The position numbers and the translations under genes were made by a program. Below are positions 9,509-19,533 of a stretch of DNA of 64,000 nt, piece by piece; within the stretch, counting starts at the first letter, position 1; each line of letters begins with the position of its first letter. Below the pieces are notes generated by a model. That model was not told the DNA's origin and did no database searches. It was given only the letters and a program-made list of their open reading frames with translations. Origin of the DNA: Dehalococcoidia bacterium (lineage in GTDB: Bacteria; Chloroflexota; Dehalococcoidia; Dehalococcoidales; Fen-1064); assembly GCA_011170375.1 (NCBI GenBank), contig DUEV01000003.1, forward strand, positions 101,806-165,805, read 5' to 3'.

Positions 9509-11755
9509 ATGCGCCAAGGTCATAAAGCCATCGTCTGGTTCCATGAAGTTACCAAAAAAGACATCCCTCTCGTTGGTGGTAAGGGTGCAAACCTGGGCGA
9601 GATGACCAACGCTAAGGTGCCTGTCCCGCCGGGATTCATCGTCACCGCCGATGCTTACTTTGATTTCCTCAGTGAAACCGGTATTACCGACCAGATACGC
9701 CGATTGCTTGAACCGCTCGACGTTAATGACAGCCGCAAATTACAAGAGACTTCAGCGGCGGTCAAGGACGTCATCCTCAAGGCGGCGATGCCTCAAAGCC
9801 TCGCCACAGACATCAGAGAAGCCTACGGTAAGATGGGTGGCGGGTTCGTGGCTGTGCGTTCCTCGGCCACTGCCGAAGACCTGCCAGAAGCATCCTTCGC
9901 CGGACAGCAGGCAACTTTCCTTAATATCAGCGGGGATAATGAAGTAGTAGCCGCCGTTCAGCAGTGCTGGGCGTCCCTGTTTGAGCCGAGGGCCATCTTT
10001 TACCGCGTGGAAAATGGCTTCGACCATTTCAAGGTCGGCATCGCCGTACCAGTGCAGCGAATGGTACAGTCCGACGCCTCTGGGGTGATGTTCACCGTAG
10101 AGCCGACCTCCAGTGACCGGAGTAAAATCACGATTGAGGCCGTCCTCGGGCTGGGAGAGATGATTGTATCCGGAGACGTAACCCCTGACCATTACATTGT
10201 TGATAAGGACACCATGCAGATAGCCCACAAAGAAGTCAAAGCGCAGGAGTGGAAACTTGTCAAAAAGGAGGGGGGTAAAGGGAAGGAAGACAATATCAAG
10301 ATAGACCTCACCCCCGATGAACAGAAACAGCAGAAGATAACCGACGACGATATATTGACCTTAGCCAAGATTGGCAAGAGTCTGGAAGACCATTACCAAT
10401 TCCCACAGGACATCGAATGGGCAAAAGAGAAAAACGAAATCTTCATCGTCCAGACCCGTCCTGTAACCACCATCAGAGAAATGGCTGCCCCCGGACCGGA
10501 GATTGAGGCCGAGGCAATACTTACCGGCTCACCGGCCAGCCCCGGAGTCGCCTCTGGCCCGGTCAAGCTGGTGCCCGACCCCTCACAGATAGACAAGGTA
10601 CTGGACGGTGACATCCTGGTAGCTGAAATGACCACCCCGGACTTTGTCCCAGCGATGAAGCGAGCAGCGGCCATTGTCACTGACCGCGGTGGCCGGACAG
10701 CCCACGCTGCCATTGTCAGTCGGGAATTAGGAATTCCCTGCGTCGTCGGTACTGAGAAGGCAATGGCCACCCTGAAAGACGGTCAGGTCGTCACCGTTAA
10801 TGGTAGCGGCGGTGAGGTATACGACGGCAAGATAGAGTTTGCTGAGGAAGAGACCAGGGCAGCAGTACATATAGAGACCAAGACCAAACTGCTAGTAAAT
10901 CTGGCCCAGCCGGAATTAGTAGAGCGGGTGGCATCACGTAACGTCGACGGCATCGGGTTGCTGCGGGCCGAGTTTATGGTCGCCCAGATTGGCGAACACC
11001 CCAGCTACATGATTAGCCAGGGACGAGGCCAGGAGTTTGTCGATAAACTGGCGGAAGGACTGACCGCCTTCGCTAAGACCTTTCACCCACGCCGGGTTGT
11101 CTATCGGACTAATGACTTCAAGACGAATGAATATCGAGCGCTCAAAGGCGGCGAAGAGTACGAACAGCAAGAAGAGAACCCGATGATTGGCTACCGGGGA
11201 GCGTCCCGCTACATTACAGATATAGAGACCTTCAAGCTAGAACTGGCCGCCATCAAAAAGGTGAGAGAGAAGTACAACAACCTCTGGGTCATGATTCCCT
11301 TCGTCCGAACCGTCAACGAGCTTGCCCAGACCATCAAGATTATGGAAGAGGAAGGGTTGAAACGCTCTGATGATTTCAAGATATGGATGATGGTCGAAGT
11401 ACCCTCAAACATCATCCTCCTCGAGAAATTCATCGCCGTTGGCATCGACGGCATCTCCATCGGCTCAAACGACCTCACCCAACTCACCCTGGGTATTGAC
11501 CGGGACAGTGAAAAACTGGCCGATACCTTCGATGAGCGGGATGAATCCGTAATGCTCTCCCTAGAGAAGGCTATCAAGGTGTCCAACAGTATGGGGATTA
11601 CCTCCTCCATCTGCGGGCAGGCACCATCAGTCTACCCAGAGCTCACCGAGAAGCTGGTCGAGTGGGGTATTACCTCTGTTTCCGTCAGTCCGGACATGAT
11701 TGACCAGACCCGGGAGATAATTGCCGGCGTAGAAGCAAGATTGGGAATTAAGTAA
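9509..11755 (+). CDS. ppsA: Phosphoenolpyruvate synthase (pyruvate, water dikinase)
   Basis: 748 residues, slightly shorter than the E. coli enzyme. It converts pyruvate, ATP and water to PEP, AMP and phosphate for gluconeogenesis. The N-terminal ATP-grasp part has VGGKGANLGEM and VRSSATAEDLPEASFAGQQ. The swivelling domain has the phosphohistidine in DRGGRTAHAAIVSRE (about residues 393-407). The C-terminal PEP-binding barrel has GIGLLRAEFM, ISIGSNDLTQLTLGIDRD and the SICGQAPS cysteine. The ATG is preceded by AAAGGGGGGAAAC. Its leader carries the paired palindromes at 9428-9481. Confidence 0.95.
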   Translation: MRQGHKAIVWFHEVTKKDIPLVGGKGANLGEMTNAKVPVPPGFIVTADAYFDFLSETGITDQIRRLLEPLDVNDSRKLQETSAAVKDVILKAAMPQSLATDIREAYGKMGGGFVAVRSSATAEDLPEASFAGQQATFLNISGDNEVVAAVQQCWASLFEPRAIFYRVENGFDHFKVGIAVPVQRMVQSDASGVMFTVEPTSSDRSKITIEAVLGLGEMIVSGDVTPDHYIVDKDTMQIAHKEVKAQEWKLVKKEGGKGKEDNIKIDLTPDEQKQQKITDDDILTLAKIGKSLEDHYQFPQDIEWAKEKNEIFIVQTRPVTTIREMAAPGPEIEAEAILTGSPASPGVASGPVKLVPDPSQIDKVLDGDILVAEMTTPDFVPAMKRAAAIVTDRGGRTAHAAIVSRELGIPCVVGTEKAMATLKDGQVVTVNGSGGEVYDGKIEFAEEETRAAVHIETKTKLLVNLAQPELVERVASRNVDGIGLLRAEFMVAQIGEHPSYMISQGRGQEFVDKLAEGLTAFAKTFHPRRVVYRTNDFKTNEYRALKGGEEYEQQEENPMIGYRGASRYITDIETFKLELAAIKKVREKYNNLWVMIPFVRTVNELAQTIKIMEEEGLKRSDDFKIWMMVEVPSNIILLEKFIAVGIDGISIGSNDLTQLTLGIDRDSEKLADTFDERDESVMLSLEKAIKVSNSMGITSSICGQAPSVYPELTEKLVEWGITSVSVSPDMIDQTREIIAGVEARLGIK

Positions 11756-11782
11756 CCTCCGACAGTACTAACGGGGGTAGCA

Positions 11783-12490
11783 ATGGCTGATTTCAAACGG
11801 ATTCCCACTCCCTGGAGTTATTCTTCGGCAGTTGCAACAGGAGATTTCATCTTTCTCGGACTGCACCGTGGCTTCGGCGATGATTTTATTACGCAGTTCG
11901 ATGATTCTATTTCACACCTCAAAAAGACTCTGGCGGAGTTTGACCTAGCACTGGCAAATTTGGTTGAAGTCCATGTCTGGTTCAAAGATATTAAAAACGT
12001 ACCGGAGATGGAAAAACGTTTTCGAAACTATTTTGAAGAAGATAGATACCCCGTGAGGACAGGTGGCTCTACTGAGTTTATCGACGACGATTGCCTTTTT
12101 ATGATTGATGGCATCGCCTGCCGGGAGGAATCAACAGTGACAGATTTAAAAAGGATTACCACTCCCTTTAGCTATTCGCAGGCAGTTGAGGCGGGGGATT
12201 TCGTCTTTCTCGGAATACACCGCGGCTTCGGCGACGATTTTACTACCCAGTTCGACGGCGCATTTTCATACTTGAAAAAGACCCTGGCAGAGTTCGACCT
12301 GACACTTTCACATCTGGTAAAAGTCAATGTCCGGCTCAAGAATATCCAAGACCTTCGTGAGATGGAGAAACGGTTCAACAACTACTTTGAAAAAGGCAAT
12401 TTCGCGGTAAGGATGACCACAACTACCGAGTTTATCGATGATGATTGTCTGATAATGATTGATGGTATCGCCTACCGAAAGAACAAATAA
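11783..12490 (+). CDS. Tandem RidA-like (YjgF/UK114) protein
   Basis: 235 residues made of two consecutive copies of one domain, about residues 1-115 and 120-235. The copies share SxxVAxGDFxFLGxHRGFGDDFxTQFD, LKKTLAEFDL, MEKRF and TEFIDDDCLxMIDGIA and are roughly two-thirds identical by eye. Each keeps the arginine (VRTGGSTEF, VRMTTTTEF) that aligns with the substrate-carboxylate arginine of RidA imine deaminases. RidA proteins normally act as trimers of single domains, so a fused pair is unusual. It starts 27 bases after ppsA and is probably co-transcribed. Confidence 0.85.
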   Translation: MADFKRIPTPWSYSSAVATGDFIFLGLHRGFGDDFITQFDDSISHLKKTLAEFDLALANLVEVHVWFKDIKNVPEMEKRFRNYFEEDRYPVRTGGSTEFIDDDCLFMIDGIACREESTVTDLKRITTPFSYSQAVEAGDFVFLGIHRGFGDDFTTQFDGAFSYLKKTLAEFDLTLSHLVKVNVRLKNIQDLREMEKRFNNYFEKGNFAVRMTTTTEFIDDDCLIMIDGIAYRKNK

Positions 12491-12516
12491 ACTAAAGCGA
12501 CCAGATCGAGTAATAA

Positions 12517-13602
12517 GTGATTGAAAAACTGAATATCCGTCAACTGACCGAAGAAAGAGAAGAAAGCCTCTCTCCCTTCGCCCAGAAAAGCAGATTGTCT
12601 CGAGGCAGGCGCGAGTACGAGGAACCCTGCCCTGTCCGGACTGACTTCCAGCGCGACCGGGATCGCATTCTCTACTCAAAGGCCTTCCGCCGGCTTAAGC
12701 ACAAGACCCAGCTCTTCATCGCTCCACTCGGTGACCATTACGTAACCCGCCTCACCCACACCCTCGAGGTCTCCCAGGTAGCACGAACCATAGCGCGTGC
12801 CCTCAACCTCAACGAAGACCTGGCAGAGGCAATCAGCCTAGGGCACGACCTGGGTCATACCCCTTTTGGACACATTGGTGAAGCCGTTCTCGATGAGCTC
12901 TCCCCTCACGGATTCCGGCACAATGAGCAGTCGTTGCGCATTGTCGAACACTTGGAACGCAATGGCCACGGCCTCAACCTCACCTGGGAAGTCAAAGACG
13001 GCATCCTCAGCCATTCCAAGACAAACTCCAGTATCCTGCCGGAGGTTCATGAAAGGGCCGATACTCTTGAAGGTGAAGTCTGCCGGCTAGCCGATGTCGT
13101 CGCTTATGTCAATCACGACACTGAGGATGCCATAAGGGCTGGGGCCATTACCGAGGGTGACCTGCCGCTATCGGCAGTTACTGTGCTCGGACTATCCAAC
13201 TCAGCGCGCATCAATACCATGGTCAGCGATATCATCGAACACTCGTGGGCAGCCAGCGGTGCGGGAACACCGGAAACCGTCTCCGGAGTCCATATCACCG
13301 TGTCGCCCGAAGTCCTCCAAGCAACCGATACCCTCCGGGAATTCCTTTTTGACCGGGTATATGACGCCCGCTCGGCCCAGCAGGAATCGGAGCAGGCCAG
13401 AGAAGTCATTCGTTTACTATATAAATATTTCACTACCCACGAAAACAAACTGCCTCCAGAGTACCGTCTCGGTGATGATGACCGTGAAAGGAGGGTGGTT
13501 GATTATATTGCCGGCATGACCGACCGCTATGCCTTGAGAACCGCCGCGGAGATGTCACTGCTCGACAGCAGAATTAAGCAGCCCCCTCTTTTCATTGACT
13601 GA
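12517..13602 (+). CDS. dgt: dGTPase-like HD-domain triphosphohydrolase
   Basis: 361 residues, starting at GTG 12517; no clear ribosome-binding site is seen. The HD metal site is complete: His in RLTHTLEVSQVA, HD in GHDLGHTPFGHIGE and the later HNEQSLRIVEHLE. These belong to the deoxyguanosinetriphosphate triphosphohydrolase family, which cleaves dNTPs to nucleoside and triphosphate. Substrate specificity cannot be read from sequence. It stands directly upstream of dnaG-rpoD, and the TGA of dgt overlaps the likely dnaG -35. Confidence 0.9.
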   Translation: MIEKLNIRQLTEEREESLSPFAQKSRLSRGRREYEEPCPVRTDFQRDRDRILYSKAFRRLKHKTQLFIAPLGDHYVTRLTHTLEVSQVARTIARALNLNEDLAEAISLGHDLGHTPFGHIGEAVLDELSPHGFRHNEQSLRIVEHLERNGHGLNLTWEVKDGILSHSKTNSSILPEVHERADTLEGEVCRLADVVAYVNHDTEDAIRAGAITEGDLPLSAVTVLGLSNSARINTMVSDIIEHSWAASGAGTPETVSGVHITVSPEVLQATDTLREFLFDRVYDARSAQQESEQAREVIRLLYKYFTTHENKLPPEYRLGDDDRERRVVDYIAGMTDRYALRTAAEMSLLDSRIKQPPLFID

Positions 13603-13623
13603 CCCCGAAATTTATTATAGTAT
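13595..13623 (+). promoter_or_regulatory. Candidate promoter of dnaG-rpoD
   Basis: TTGACT (13595-13600) lies over the dgt stop codon. After 17 bases comes TAGTAT (13618-13623), within a run of TATA-like sequence (TATTATAGTATGCTATAT). The exact -10 is therefore uncertain. Confidence 0.45.
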
Positions 13624-13666
13624 GCTATATCCCCCGCCATAGTATTGGCAGGCCACTGGACAGCAG

Positions 13667-15445
13667 ATGAGTGTTATCGACGAAGTAAAGCAGAAACTGG
13701 ACATTGTCGAGGTCGTCAGCCAGTATGTCCCGCTGACCAAGGCCGGGCGTAACTTCAAGGCGCGTTGTCCCTTTCACGAAGAAAGGACACCCTCGTTCTT
13801 TGTCTTTCCCGAGCGGCAGAGCTGGCACTGCTTCGGCGCCTGCGGTACCGGCGGCGATGTCTTTTCATTCGTCATGAAGCAACAGGGGATGGAATTCAGT
13901 GAAGCGCTACGTCTCCTCGCCCAGCAGGCCGGAGTTACCGTCCCCACACGTATTGAACGTGACACTAGGAAAGACGAAAGGGAGCGACTTTATCAGGTCA
14001 ATGAAGCCGCCGCCAGGTTCTTCCAAGACCAGCTTCTCCATTCCACCGCCGCTGCTAAAGCACGGGACTATCTGAGTGGTCGGGATTTCACCACAGATAC
14101 TTTAACCGCCTTCCAGCTGGGATACAGCCCCGACAGCTACGAGGCCCTGAAAAGCCACCTCCAGGAGAGGGGATTCTCCGAGAAAGAACTCGTTGACGCC
14201 GGTCTGCTCGTCGAAACAGATGACGGCAGGACCCGCGACCGGTTCCGCAACCGCCTCATGTTCCCGATACGTGATGCCCGAGGGCGTACCACCGGTTTCG
14301 GGGCAAGGGTATTGGACGACTCCCTGCCCAAGTACACCAATTCACCACAGACACTCGTCTTTGATAAGAGTGGTACCCTTTACGCCATCGACCTGGCCGC
14401 CCCTGCGATACGGAAACGGGACCAGGTCATAATCGTGGAAGGCTACATGGACACCATTACCGCTCACCAGAACGACTTCAATAACGTGGTTGCCTCAATG
14501 GGTACCGCCATCACGGAACGGCAGGTCACGACTCTCAAGAGGCTCTCAAAGAATATCATCCTCGCTCTCGATGCGGACGCCGCCGGTGAAGAAGCCATGC
14601 TCCGTTGTGTCGACTACGAGAACATTCTTGATGCTGAAATACGGGTCATCGTCCTCCCCGAAGGGAAGGACCCGGACGATGTCATCCGGGAAGACCCGCA
14701 GAAGTGGCAAGAACTGGTCGAGGATGCTGTACCGGTCGTTGATTTCACCTTCAGTACCAAGACTACCAGGTTAGACATGACCACCGCCAGGAACCAGTCG
14801 CGGGCTGTACATGAGCTTGGAGCCATTATTGCCCGGATGAAAGATGCTGTCCGCCGGGACCACTACATAAGAAGACTGGAAATCCTGACCAAAACGAGGT
14901 ATAATATAATAGAAGGTGTTGTTAAAGAATACATGGCACCTTCAAAGCAGAGCAAGCCGAAAAGAGAACCGGCTACGCAGGCGACGCAATTACTGTTATC
15001 CAACCCCCTTGAGGAATACTGTCTGAGGCTATTATTGCATCACCCCGAATTGACTAATATGAGTGAGGGTCTCCTGCCAGAGTACTTCCAAGATAGCCAG
15101 AACCGCGAGATTTTTGTTACATTACAGCAGACCAAAGACACGTCATCACTCAAGGACAACCTCGACCCCGCTCTCTGGGAGCAGGTAGAGTCGCTGGTGG
15201 CACTTGATGTAATTGATAACAAAATCGATAAGAAACTGGACACCGTTATCCTTCGCCTACGAGAGCAATACCTGCGAGACCAGAACGAGGAGAGGGCTGC
15301 CGCTTTCGCCACCACTACCGAAGAAGAAGGCTCTGGGGCTGACCTCACCAGGCTCAAGGAGGAAGGAATAGAGGCTAACATACAGCTACAGGAAGTATTT
15401 GAACAAAAGGGAAGGAGCGATAGGAGCGGAAAGGGATGGACATAG
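13667..15445 (+). CDS. dnaG: DNA primase
   Basis: 592 residues. It makes the RNA primers for DNA replication. An N-terminal zinc domain (residues 35-65) begins [11 protein letters not shown]. Its second knuckle is HCFGACG, with three residues between the cysteines instead of the usual two; I recall the same in other Chloroflexota. A core primase domain and TOPRIM ([21 protein letters not shown]) follow. A C-terminal helical DnaB-interacting region with an acidic linker completes the protein. Its end overlaps rpoD by ten bases. Confidence 0.96.
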   Translation: MSVIDEVKQKLDIVEVVSQYVPLTKAGRNFKARCPFHEERTPSFFVFPERQSWHCFGACGTGGDVFSFVMKQQGMEFSEALRLLAQQAGVTVPTRIERDTRKDERERLYQVNEAAARFFQDQLLHSTAAAKARDYLSGRDFTTDTLTAFQLGYSPDSYEALKSHLQERGFSEKELVDAGLLVETDDGRTRDRFRNRLMFPIRDARGRTTGFGARVLDDSLPKYTNSPQTLVFDKSGTLYAIDLAAPAIRKRDQVIIVEGYMDTITAHQNDFNNVVASMGTAITERQVTTLKRLSKNIILALDADAAGEEAMLRCVDYENILDAEIRVIVLPEGKDPDDVIREDPQKWQELVEDAVPVVDFTFSTKTTRLDMTTARNQSRAVHELGAIIARMKDAVRRDHYIRRLEILTKTRYNIIEGVVKEYMAPSKQSKPKREPATQATQLLLSNPLEEYCLRLLLHHPELTNMSEGLLPEYFQDSQNREIFVTLQQTKDTSSLKDNLDPALWEQVESLVALDVIDNKIDKKLDTVILRLREQYLRDQNEERAAAFATTTEEEGSGADLTRLKEEGIEANIQLQEVFEQKGRSDRSGKGWT

Positions 15446-16857
15446 AAGGTTTTCCGAAACCACCAAAGTTTACCGAGAACAACGAAGATGACGAAGAGCT
15501 TACTGATGAAGTAACCGTTAAGCCCCAATCGGATGTTGACCTGGAAGCAGAAGCGCAGTTGGAAGGGCTGGAAGACCAGGAGGTCGGTGATGACCCGGTA
15601 CGCCTTTACCTCCATGAAATCGGTAAAGTGCATCTGCTCACCGGAGACGACGAAAAATATCTGGCCCGGAAAATTGAAGAGGGTAAGCGTATTGATGATA
15701 TCAAGCAATATCTACACGAGTCCGGAAGACCGTCATCAGCGACCGAGATAGTGCTTACTATGGCCAGAGAAATAGGAACGGCGGCTGACCTGATACACCT
15801 CCTCCAAGAAGAACTCGGCCTGCCTGTCACCGACAGTTTTACCGAGAGTGCTTCCGCCGAAATGCTCCGTAGCAACATCGATGGTGTCATCGACCAGCAG
15901 TTGGTTCAGAACATCGCCCTGCGTTCAGGCAAGTCGCTACCTGAAACGGAGCAGGCGGTTATCAACCTCTCAATAGACTGTGCCCTGCTGCCGGATGAGG
16001 TGCTGGAAGCTATTGATAAGAGCGTTTCCCTGACCGATATTGAAGAATTAACGAATGACCCTTCATTCATTGAGAAAATCGCTGAGTATGAGCCACAAAT
16101 CTATGCCAAGCTGACTACCATCGAGGAAGAGGCTGAGAAGGCCAAGAACCACCTCACCGAGGCCAACCTGCGCCTGGTGGTAAGTGTCGCCAAGAAGCAC
16201 ATCGGACACGGCATGTCTCTTCTCGACCTCATTCAGGAGGGTAATATCGGGCTTATCCGGGCCGTGGAAAAGTTCGACCCCCACAAGGGCTACAAATTCA
16301 GCACCTACGCCACCTGGTGGATTCGCCAGGCGATTACGCGTGCGATTGCCGACCAGGCCCGCACTATCCGTGTACCCGTCCATATGATTGAGACAATCAA
16401 TAAGCTGCTACGGCTCAGCCGACGGCTTGCCCAGGAATACGGTCGCGAGCCTACCTCAAGAGAGATTGGCCTCAAGATGGGAATGTCTCCCGAAAAGGTA
16501 AGGGAAATCGTCAAGGTGGCCCAGCTGCCGATATCGCTGGAGCTACCGATGGGCGAGGAAGAGGACAGCCACCTGGGCGACTTTATCGAGGACCGTAACG
16601 CCCTGCCCCCCGTCGACGCCGCCTCCAAGCAGTTACTCAAGGAGCAGATAGACGAGGTCCTGGGTAGTCTGACCCACCGTGAGCAGCGTGTCCTCCAGCT
16701 CAGGTTCGGCCTTGAAGATGGCCGCAGTCGGACACTTGAGGAGGTCGGCCAGGAATTCAAGGTAACGCGCGAGCGTATCCGCCAGATTGAGGCCAAAGCC
16801 CTACGCAAACTCCGCCACCCCTCCCGCAGCCGCAAGCTCAAGGACTACCTGGAATAA
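15436..16857 (+). CDS. rpoD: Primary RNA polymerase sigma factor
   Basis: 473 residues. It directs RNA polymerase to housekeeping promoters. Region 1.2 is [16 protein letters not shown] (about residues 54-69). An insertion-like stretch follows (about 90-210). Region 2 has [10 protein letters not shown] and [19 protein letters not shown], region 3 has [17 protein letters not shown], and region 4 has the helix-turn-helix [21 protein letters not shown]. The start lies inside the end of dnaG, with AAAGG upstream. This is the dnaG-rpoD part of the macromolecular-synthesis cluster; rpsU is absent here. Confidence 0.97.
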   Translation: MDIEGFPKPPKFTENNEDDEELTDEVTVKPQSDVDLEAEAQLEGLEDQEVGDDPVRLYLHEIGKVHLLTGDDEKYLARKIEEGKRIDDIKQYLHESGRPSSATEIVLTMAREIGTAADLIHLLQEELGLPVTDSFTESASAEMLRSNIDGVIDQQLVQNIALRSGKSLPETEQAVINLSIDCALLPDEVLEAIDKSVSLTDIEELTNDPSFIEKIAEYEPQIYAKLTTIEEEAEKAKNHLTEANLRLVVSVAKKHIGHGMSLLDLIQEGNIGLIRAVEKFDPHKGYKFSTYATWWIRQAITRAIADQARTIRVPVHMIETINKLLRLSRRLAQEYGREPTSREIGLKMGMSPEKVREIVKVAQLPISLELPMGEEEDSHLGDFIEDRNALPPVDAASKQLLKEQIDEVLGSLTHREQRVLQLRFGLEDGRSRTLEEVGQEFKVTRERIRQIEAKALRKLRHPSRSRKLKDYLE

Positions 16858-16864
16858 AAAAACG

Positions 16865-16898
16865 ATATAAAAGAGGGGCAATAGCCCCTCTTTTATAT
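16865..16898 (+). terminator. Rho-independent terminator after rpoD
   Basis: A perfect 15-base stem (ATATAAAAGAGGGGC / GCCCCTCTTTTATAT) has loop AATA and a T-rich tail. Its GAGGGGC...GCCCCTC heart resembles the interspersed GAGGGGCTGCGCCCCTC repeats elsewhere in the window. Confidence 0.9.
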
Positions 16899-16954
16899 TT
16901 TCTCTGCAAGGATCTCATTAAAGGGTAGCGCAACAATCAGACTGGAGGATACTC

Positions 16955-18106
16955 ATGGCTGACGCGGTTGAGATTCAAGGATATTGTGCCCCGGGCTTTG
17001 AGAACGTAAAAGCCGCCCTTGCTAGGGCCTTCGAGGTCGAAGGAGATGTCGGGGCTTCGTTTGCAGCAACCATCGACGGTGAATTCGTTGTCGATATCTG
17101 GGCTGGCTACGCCGATGCCGCCAGGACACGGCCTTGGGAGAAAGATACTATTGCCAATGTCTGGTCGACCACCAAAACAATGACCGTCCTCTGTGCTCTG
17201 ATACTCGTTGACCGTGGCCAGCTCGACCTTGATGCACCTGTTAGCCATTACTGGCCAGAGTTTGCCCAGGCCGGTAAGGAAAAGATACTCGTTCGGCACA
17301 TTCTCAGTCATACATCCGGTCTTGCCGGCTTCGAGGCAACTGTTACTGCAGAAGACCTGTACAACTGGGACCACATTGTTGGTTTACTTGCCGCCCAGAA
17401 GCCCTGGTGGGAGCCGGGTACAAAGAGCGGTTATCACTCAATCACCTTCGGCTACCTAGTTGGCGAAGTGATCCGGCGGATTACAGGCAAGACCCTAGGG
17501 ACATTCTTCCGTGAAGAAGTAGCCGTGCCGCTTGGTGCCGATTTTCATATCGGTCTAGCTGCTGAGCATGACGCGCGCGTCGCCGAGTTGATTCCACCAC
17601 CGAGACCACAGCCCGGTGACCCTAGTTATATCAACCCAGAAGATAGATCAGAACTAGCCCGCACAGTAGCAAATCCCACCCTACCAGCTGCAGTCACCAC
17701 TCAGCGGGCCTGGCGTGCTGCTGAGATACCGGCTGTCAATGGACATGGCAACGCCCGCTCGGTCGCCCGCGTTGCTGCAGTGATGGCCTGCGGTGGTGAG
17801 CTTAACGGTATGCGTCTCCTCAGCATGCCCACCATTGAGAAGATAATCGAGGAGCAGTGCTACAGTACCGACCTTGTCCTCCGAGTGCCGATTCGCTGGG
17901 GTCTGGGATTCGCACTGAACACAGTAGAAGCACCAATCGTACCTAACCCGAGAGCATTTTTCTGGGGCGGTGCAGGTGGTTCACTGGTAGTTATCGACCT
18001 TGATGTCAGAGTCAGCTTCGCCTATGCAATGAACAAGATGGGCTTCGGCACAATGGGAGATAAGCGTTCCATCAGACCGGCCCGGGCACTCTATGCCTCG
18101 ATGTAA
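16955..18106 (+). CDS. Beta-lactamase-family serine hydrolase
   Basis: 383 residues. This is a class C/EstB-type fold. The SxxK nucleophile motif is STTK (about residues 70-73), followed by HILSHTSGL and the YxS/N-like motif YHS (about 156-158). A C-terminal GGAGGSLV segment stands where the KTG-like motif lies. Such proteins are esterases, peptidases or lactam hydrolases; the substrate is unknown. No signal peptide is visible. GGAGG lies upstream of ATG 16955. It stands alone after the rpoD terminator. Confidence 0.88.
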   Translation: MADAVEIQGYCAPGFENVKAALARAFEVEGDVGASFAATIDGEFVVDIWAGYADAARTRPWEKDTIANVWSTTKTMTVLCALILVDRGQLDLDAPVSHYWPEFAQAGKEKILVRHILSHTSGLAGFEATVTAEDLYNWDHIVGLLAAQKPWWEPGTKSGYHSITFGYLVGEVIRRITGKTLGTFFREEVAVPLGADFHIGLAAEHDARVAELIPPPRPQPGDPSYINPEDRSELARTVANPTLPAAVTTQRAWRAAEIPAVNGHGNARSVARVAAVMACGGELNGMRLLSMPTIEKIIEEQCYSTDLVLRVPIRWGLGFALNTVEAPIVPNPRAFFWGGAGGSLVVIDLDVRVSFAYAMNKMGFGTMGDKRSIRPARALYASM

Positions 18107-18150
18107 ACAGGCGGAAGGTCTGGAGACAGGCTTTAATTTTCGCACTCCCC

Positions 18151-18774
18151 CTACAATCCGTACTTCTTCGCCACGTAGGCACCAAGCCCTCGCTTGGTAA
18201 ACTCCTCGGGGAATCGCCAGCCGGAGTCGACCAGTTGCACCATCTGCCGACCCAGCTCCCAGGCCATCTTCATCTCCCGTTTTTTCTCTTTAATGGCGCC
18301 CCGTTCACTGGCATAGGCACCGATGTAGCTGGCTGGTGCCATGTGGTTGATAACAATATAGAAGTACCAGTCCTTAATGGCATCCATCAATCCGACGCCA
18401 CCGGCCACGGCAATAATCCCGCCTACCTTGTTGCTCAGTTGTGCCCCGCGCAGGCAGATTGAATATGTTCTGTCCATAATAGCCTTGGCCTGTGCGGTCA
18501 TCCCGTAGAAGTATATCGGCGTGCCGAAAATAATACCATCGGCCTCGAGCATTCCCTTTAAGACTTCCTGCACATCATCATCAATGTGACACTCGCCTGT
18601 TTTCAGGCATGCCTGGCAGCCATCACAGCCCCTGATATCCTTACCGGCGACACTGAAGAGTTCCACCTCGGCGCCGTCGCTGCGGGCCCCATCGAGCGCC
18701 TCTGCCACTAAGGTCTCAGTGTTGCCCCCTTTTCTCGGACTGCATGAAAGGCCCAAAATCTTCACTTTAAGCAT
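18151..18774 (-). CDS. Flavodoxin-like NAD(P)H-dependent FMN reductase family protein
   Basis: 207 residues. The FMN phosphate loop is SCSPRKGGNTETLV (about residues 10-23), and GTPIYFYGMTAQAKAIMDR is the characteristic flavin-contact segment. The insert CDGCQACLKTGEC (about 50-62) resembles the cysteine cluster of iron-sulfur flavoproteins, so an Fe-S centre is possible. A related protein without this exact cluster is encoded at 36799. Electron donor and acceptor are unknown. Confidence 0.85.
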   Translation of the reverse strand: MLKVKILGLSCSPRKGGNTETLVAEALDGARSDGAEVELFSVAGKDIRGCDGCQACLKTGECHIDDDVQEVLKGMLEADGIIFGTPIYFYGMTAQAKAIMDRTYSICLRGAQLSNKVGGIIAVAGGVGLMDAIKDWYFYIVINHMAPASYIGAYASERGAIKEKKREMKMAWELGRQMVQLVDSGWRFPEEFTKRGLGAYVAKKYGL

Positions 18775-18863
18775 CCTCCTCGCTCATTAACTACCTGCCA
18801 TTATATCATCGCCAGCCTCACACGAACAGTGAATGGTGTTCCATTGACATCGGTTGGAGCAGA

Positions 18864-19430
18864 CTAACATGGCCTGCATTTCATGTGGTCTTTGCTCTCT
18901 TCAACAACGTCCCAGCACCCCGAACCCAGTATCTTCTCTTTGGCAACACTTCGGGACTGGTGACCCTGGTCGATTACCAGAACACCATCACTTTTGGTTA
19001 TTCTCTTCAGTTCCGCCAGGAACTCGGTCGGGTTCTTGACAGTGAAGAACATGTCAATGGCACACACTACATCGGCGACATTGTCAGGCAAACCGCTATT
19101 ATACCCGTCTACCAGCACTGGCTCGATGTTTCTCAGATTGTGCTTTTCTATCTTTTTCTTCACCGCCTCTATCGCCAGCTCGTGGATATCGGCGGCATAG
19201 ACCTTCCCATTCTCACCTACCATCTCGGCAAACACAGTCGTATACCTGCCCGGCCCACAGCCGTAGTCGACCACGGTCATTCCCTCCTGAATACCAAACC
19301 CTTTGACACGCTTCCTGATGTACGGAAAGATGAGATCGATAACCCTCATCAATAAGGTCATCATCTTAAAAGAAGTGTCTGACATCCTCTCTGTGTCTCT
19401 TTTTTCCACTCTCTTTCTGACAGTAGCCAT
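18864..19430 (-). CDS. Class I SAM-dependent methyltransferase
   Basis: 188 residues. Motif I is VVDYGCGPGRYTTVFAE (about residues 54-70), with the acidic SAM-binding position in VYAADIHELA and motif IV-like ADVVCAIDMFF. The N-terminal basic helix precedes a hydrophobic segment, LLMRVIDLIFPYI. The substrate is unknown. It is divergent from mutS. Confidence 0.85.
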   Translation of the reverse strand: MATVRKRVEKRDTERMSDTSFKMMTLLMRVIDLIFPYIRKRVKGFGIQEGMTVVDYGCGPGRYTTVFAEMVGENGKVYAADIHELAIEAVKKKIEKHNLRNIEPVLVDGYNSGLPDNVADVVCAIDMFFTVKNPTEFLAELKRITKSDGVLVIDQGHQSRSVAKEKILGSGCWDVVEESKDHMKCRPC

Positions 19431-19533
19431 TTCTCACCCCCGCCTGGAATAAATTTTATCCCATTATACTCCGAAAGACGACAATGTTCGCAACACCCTT
19501 CCATATTGCTATCTGTTCGGGTAGAATAAGCGC

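Noticed and set aside
10934..11170. Minus-strand frame within ppsA
   Set aside because: It is antisense to the conserved PEP synthase barrel and has no independent support.
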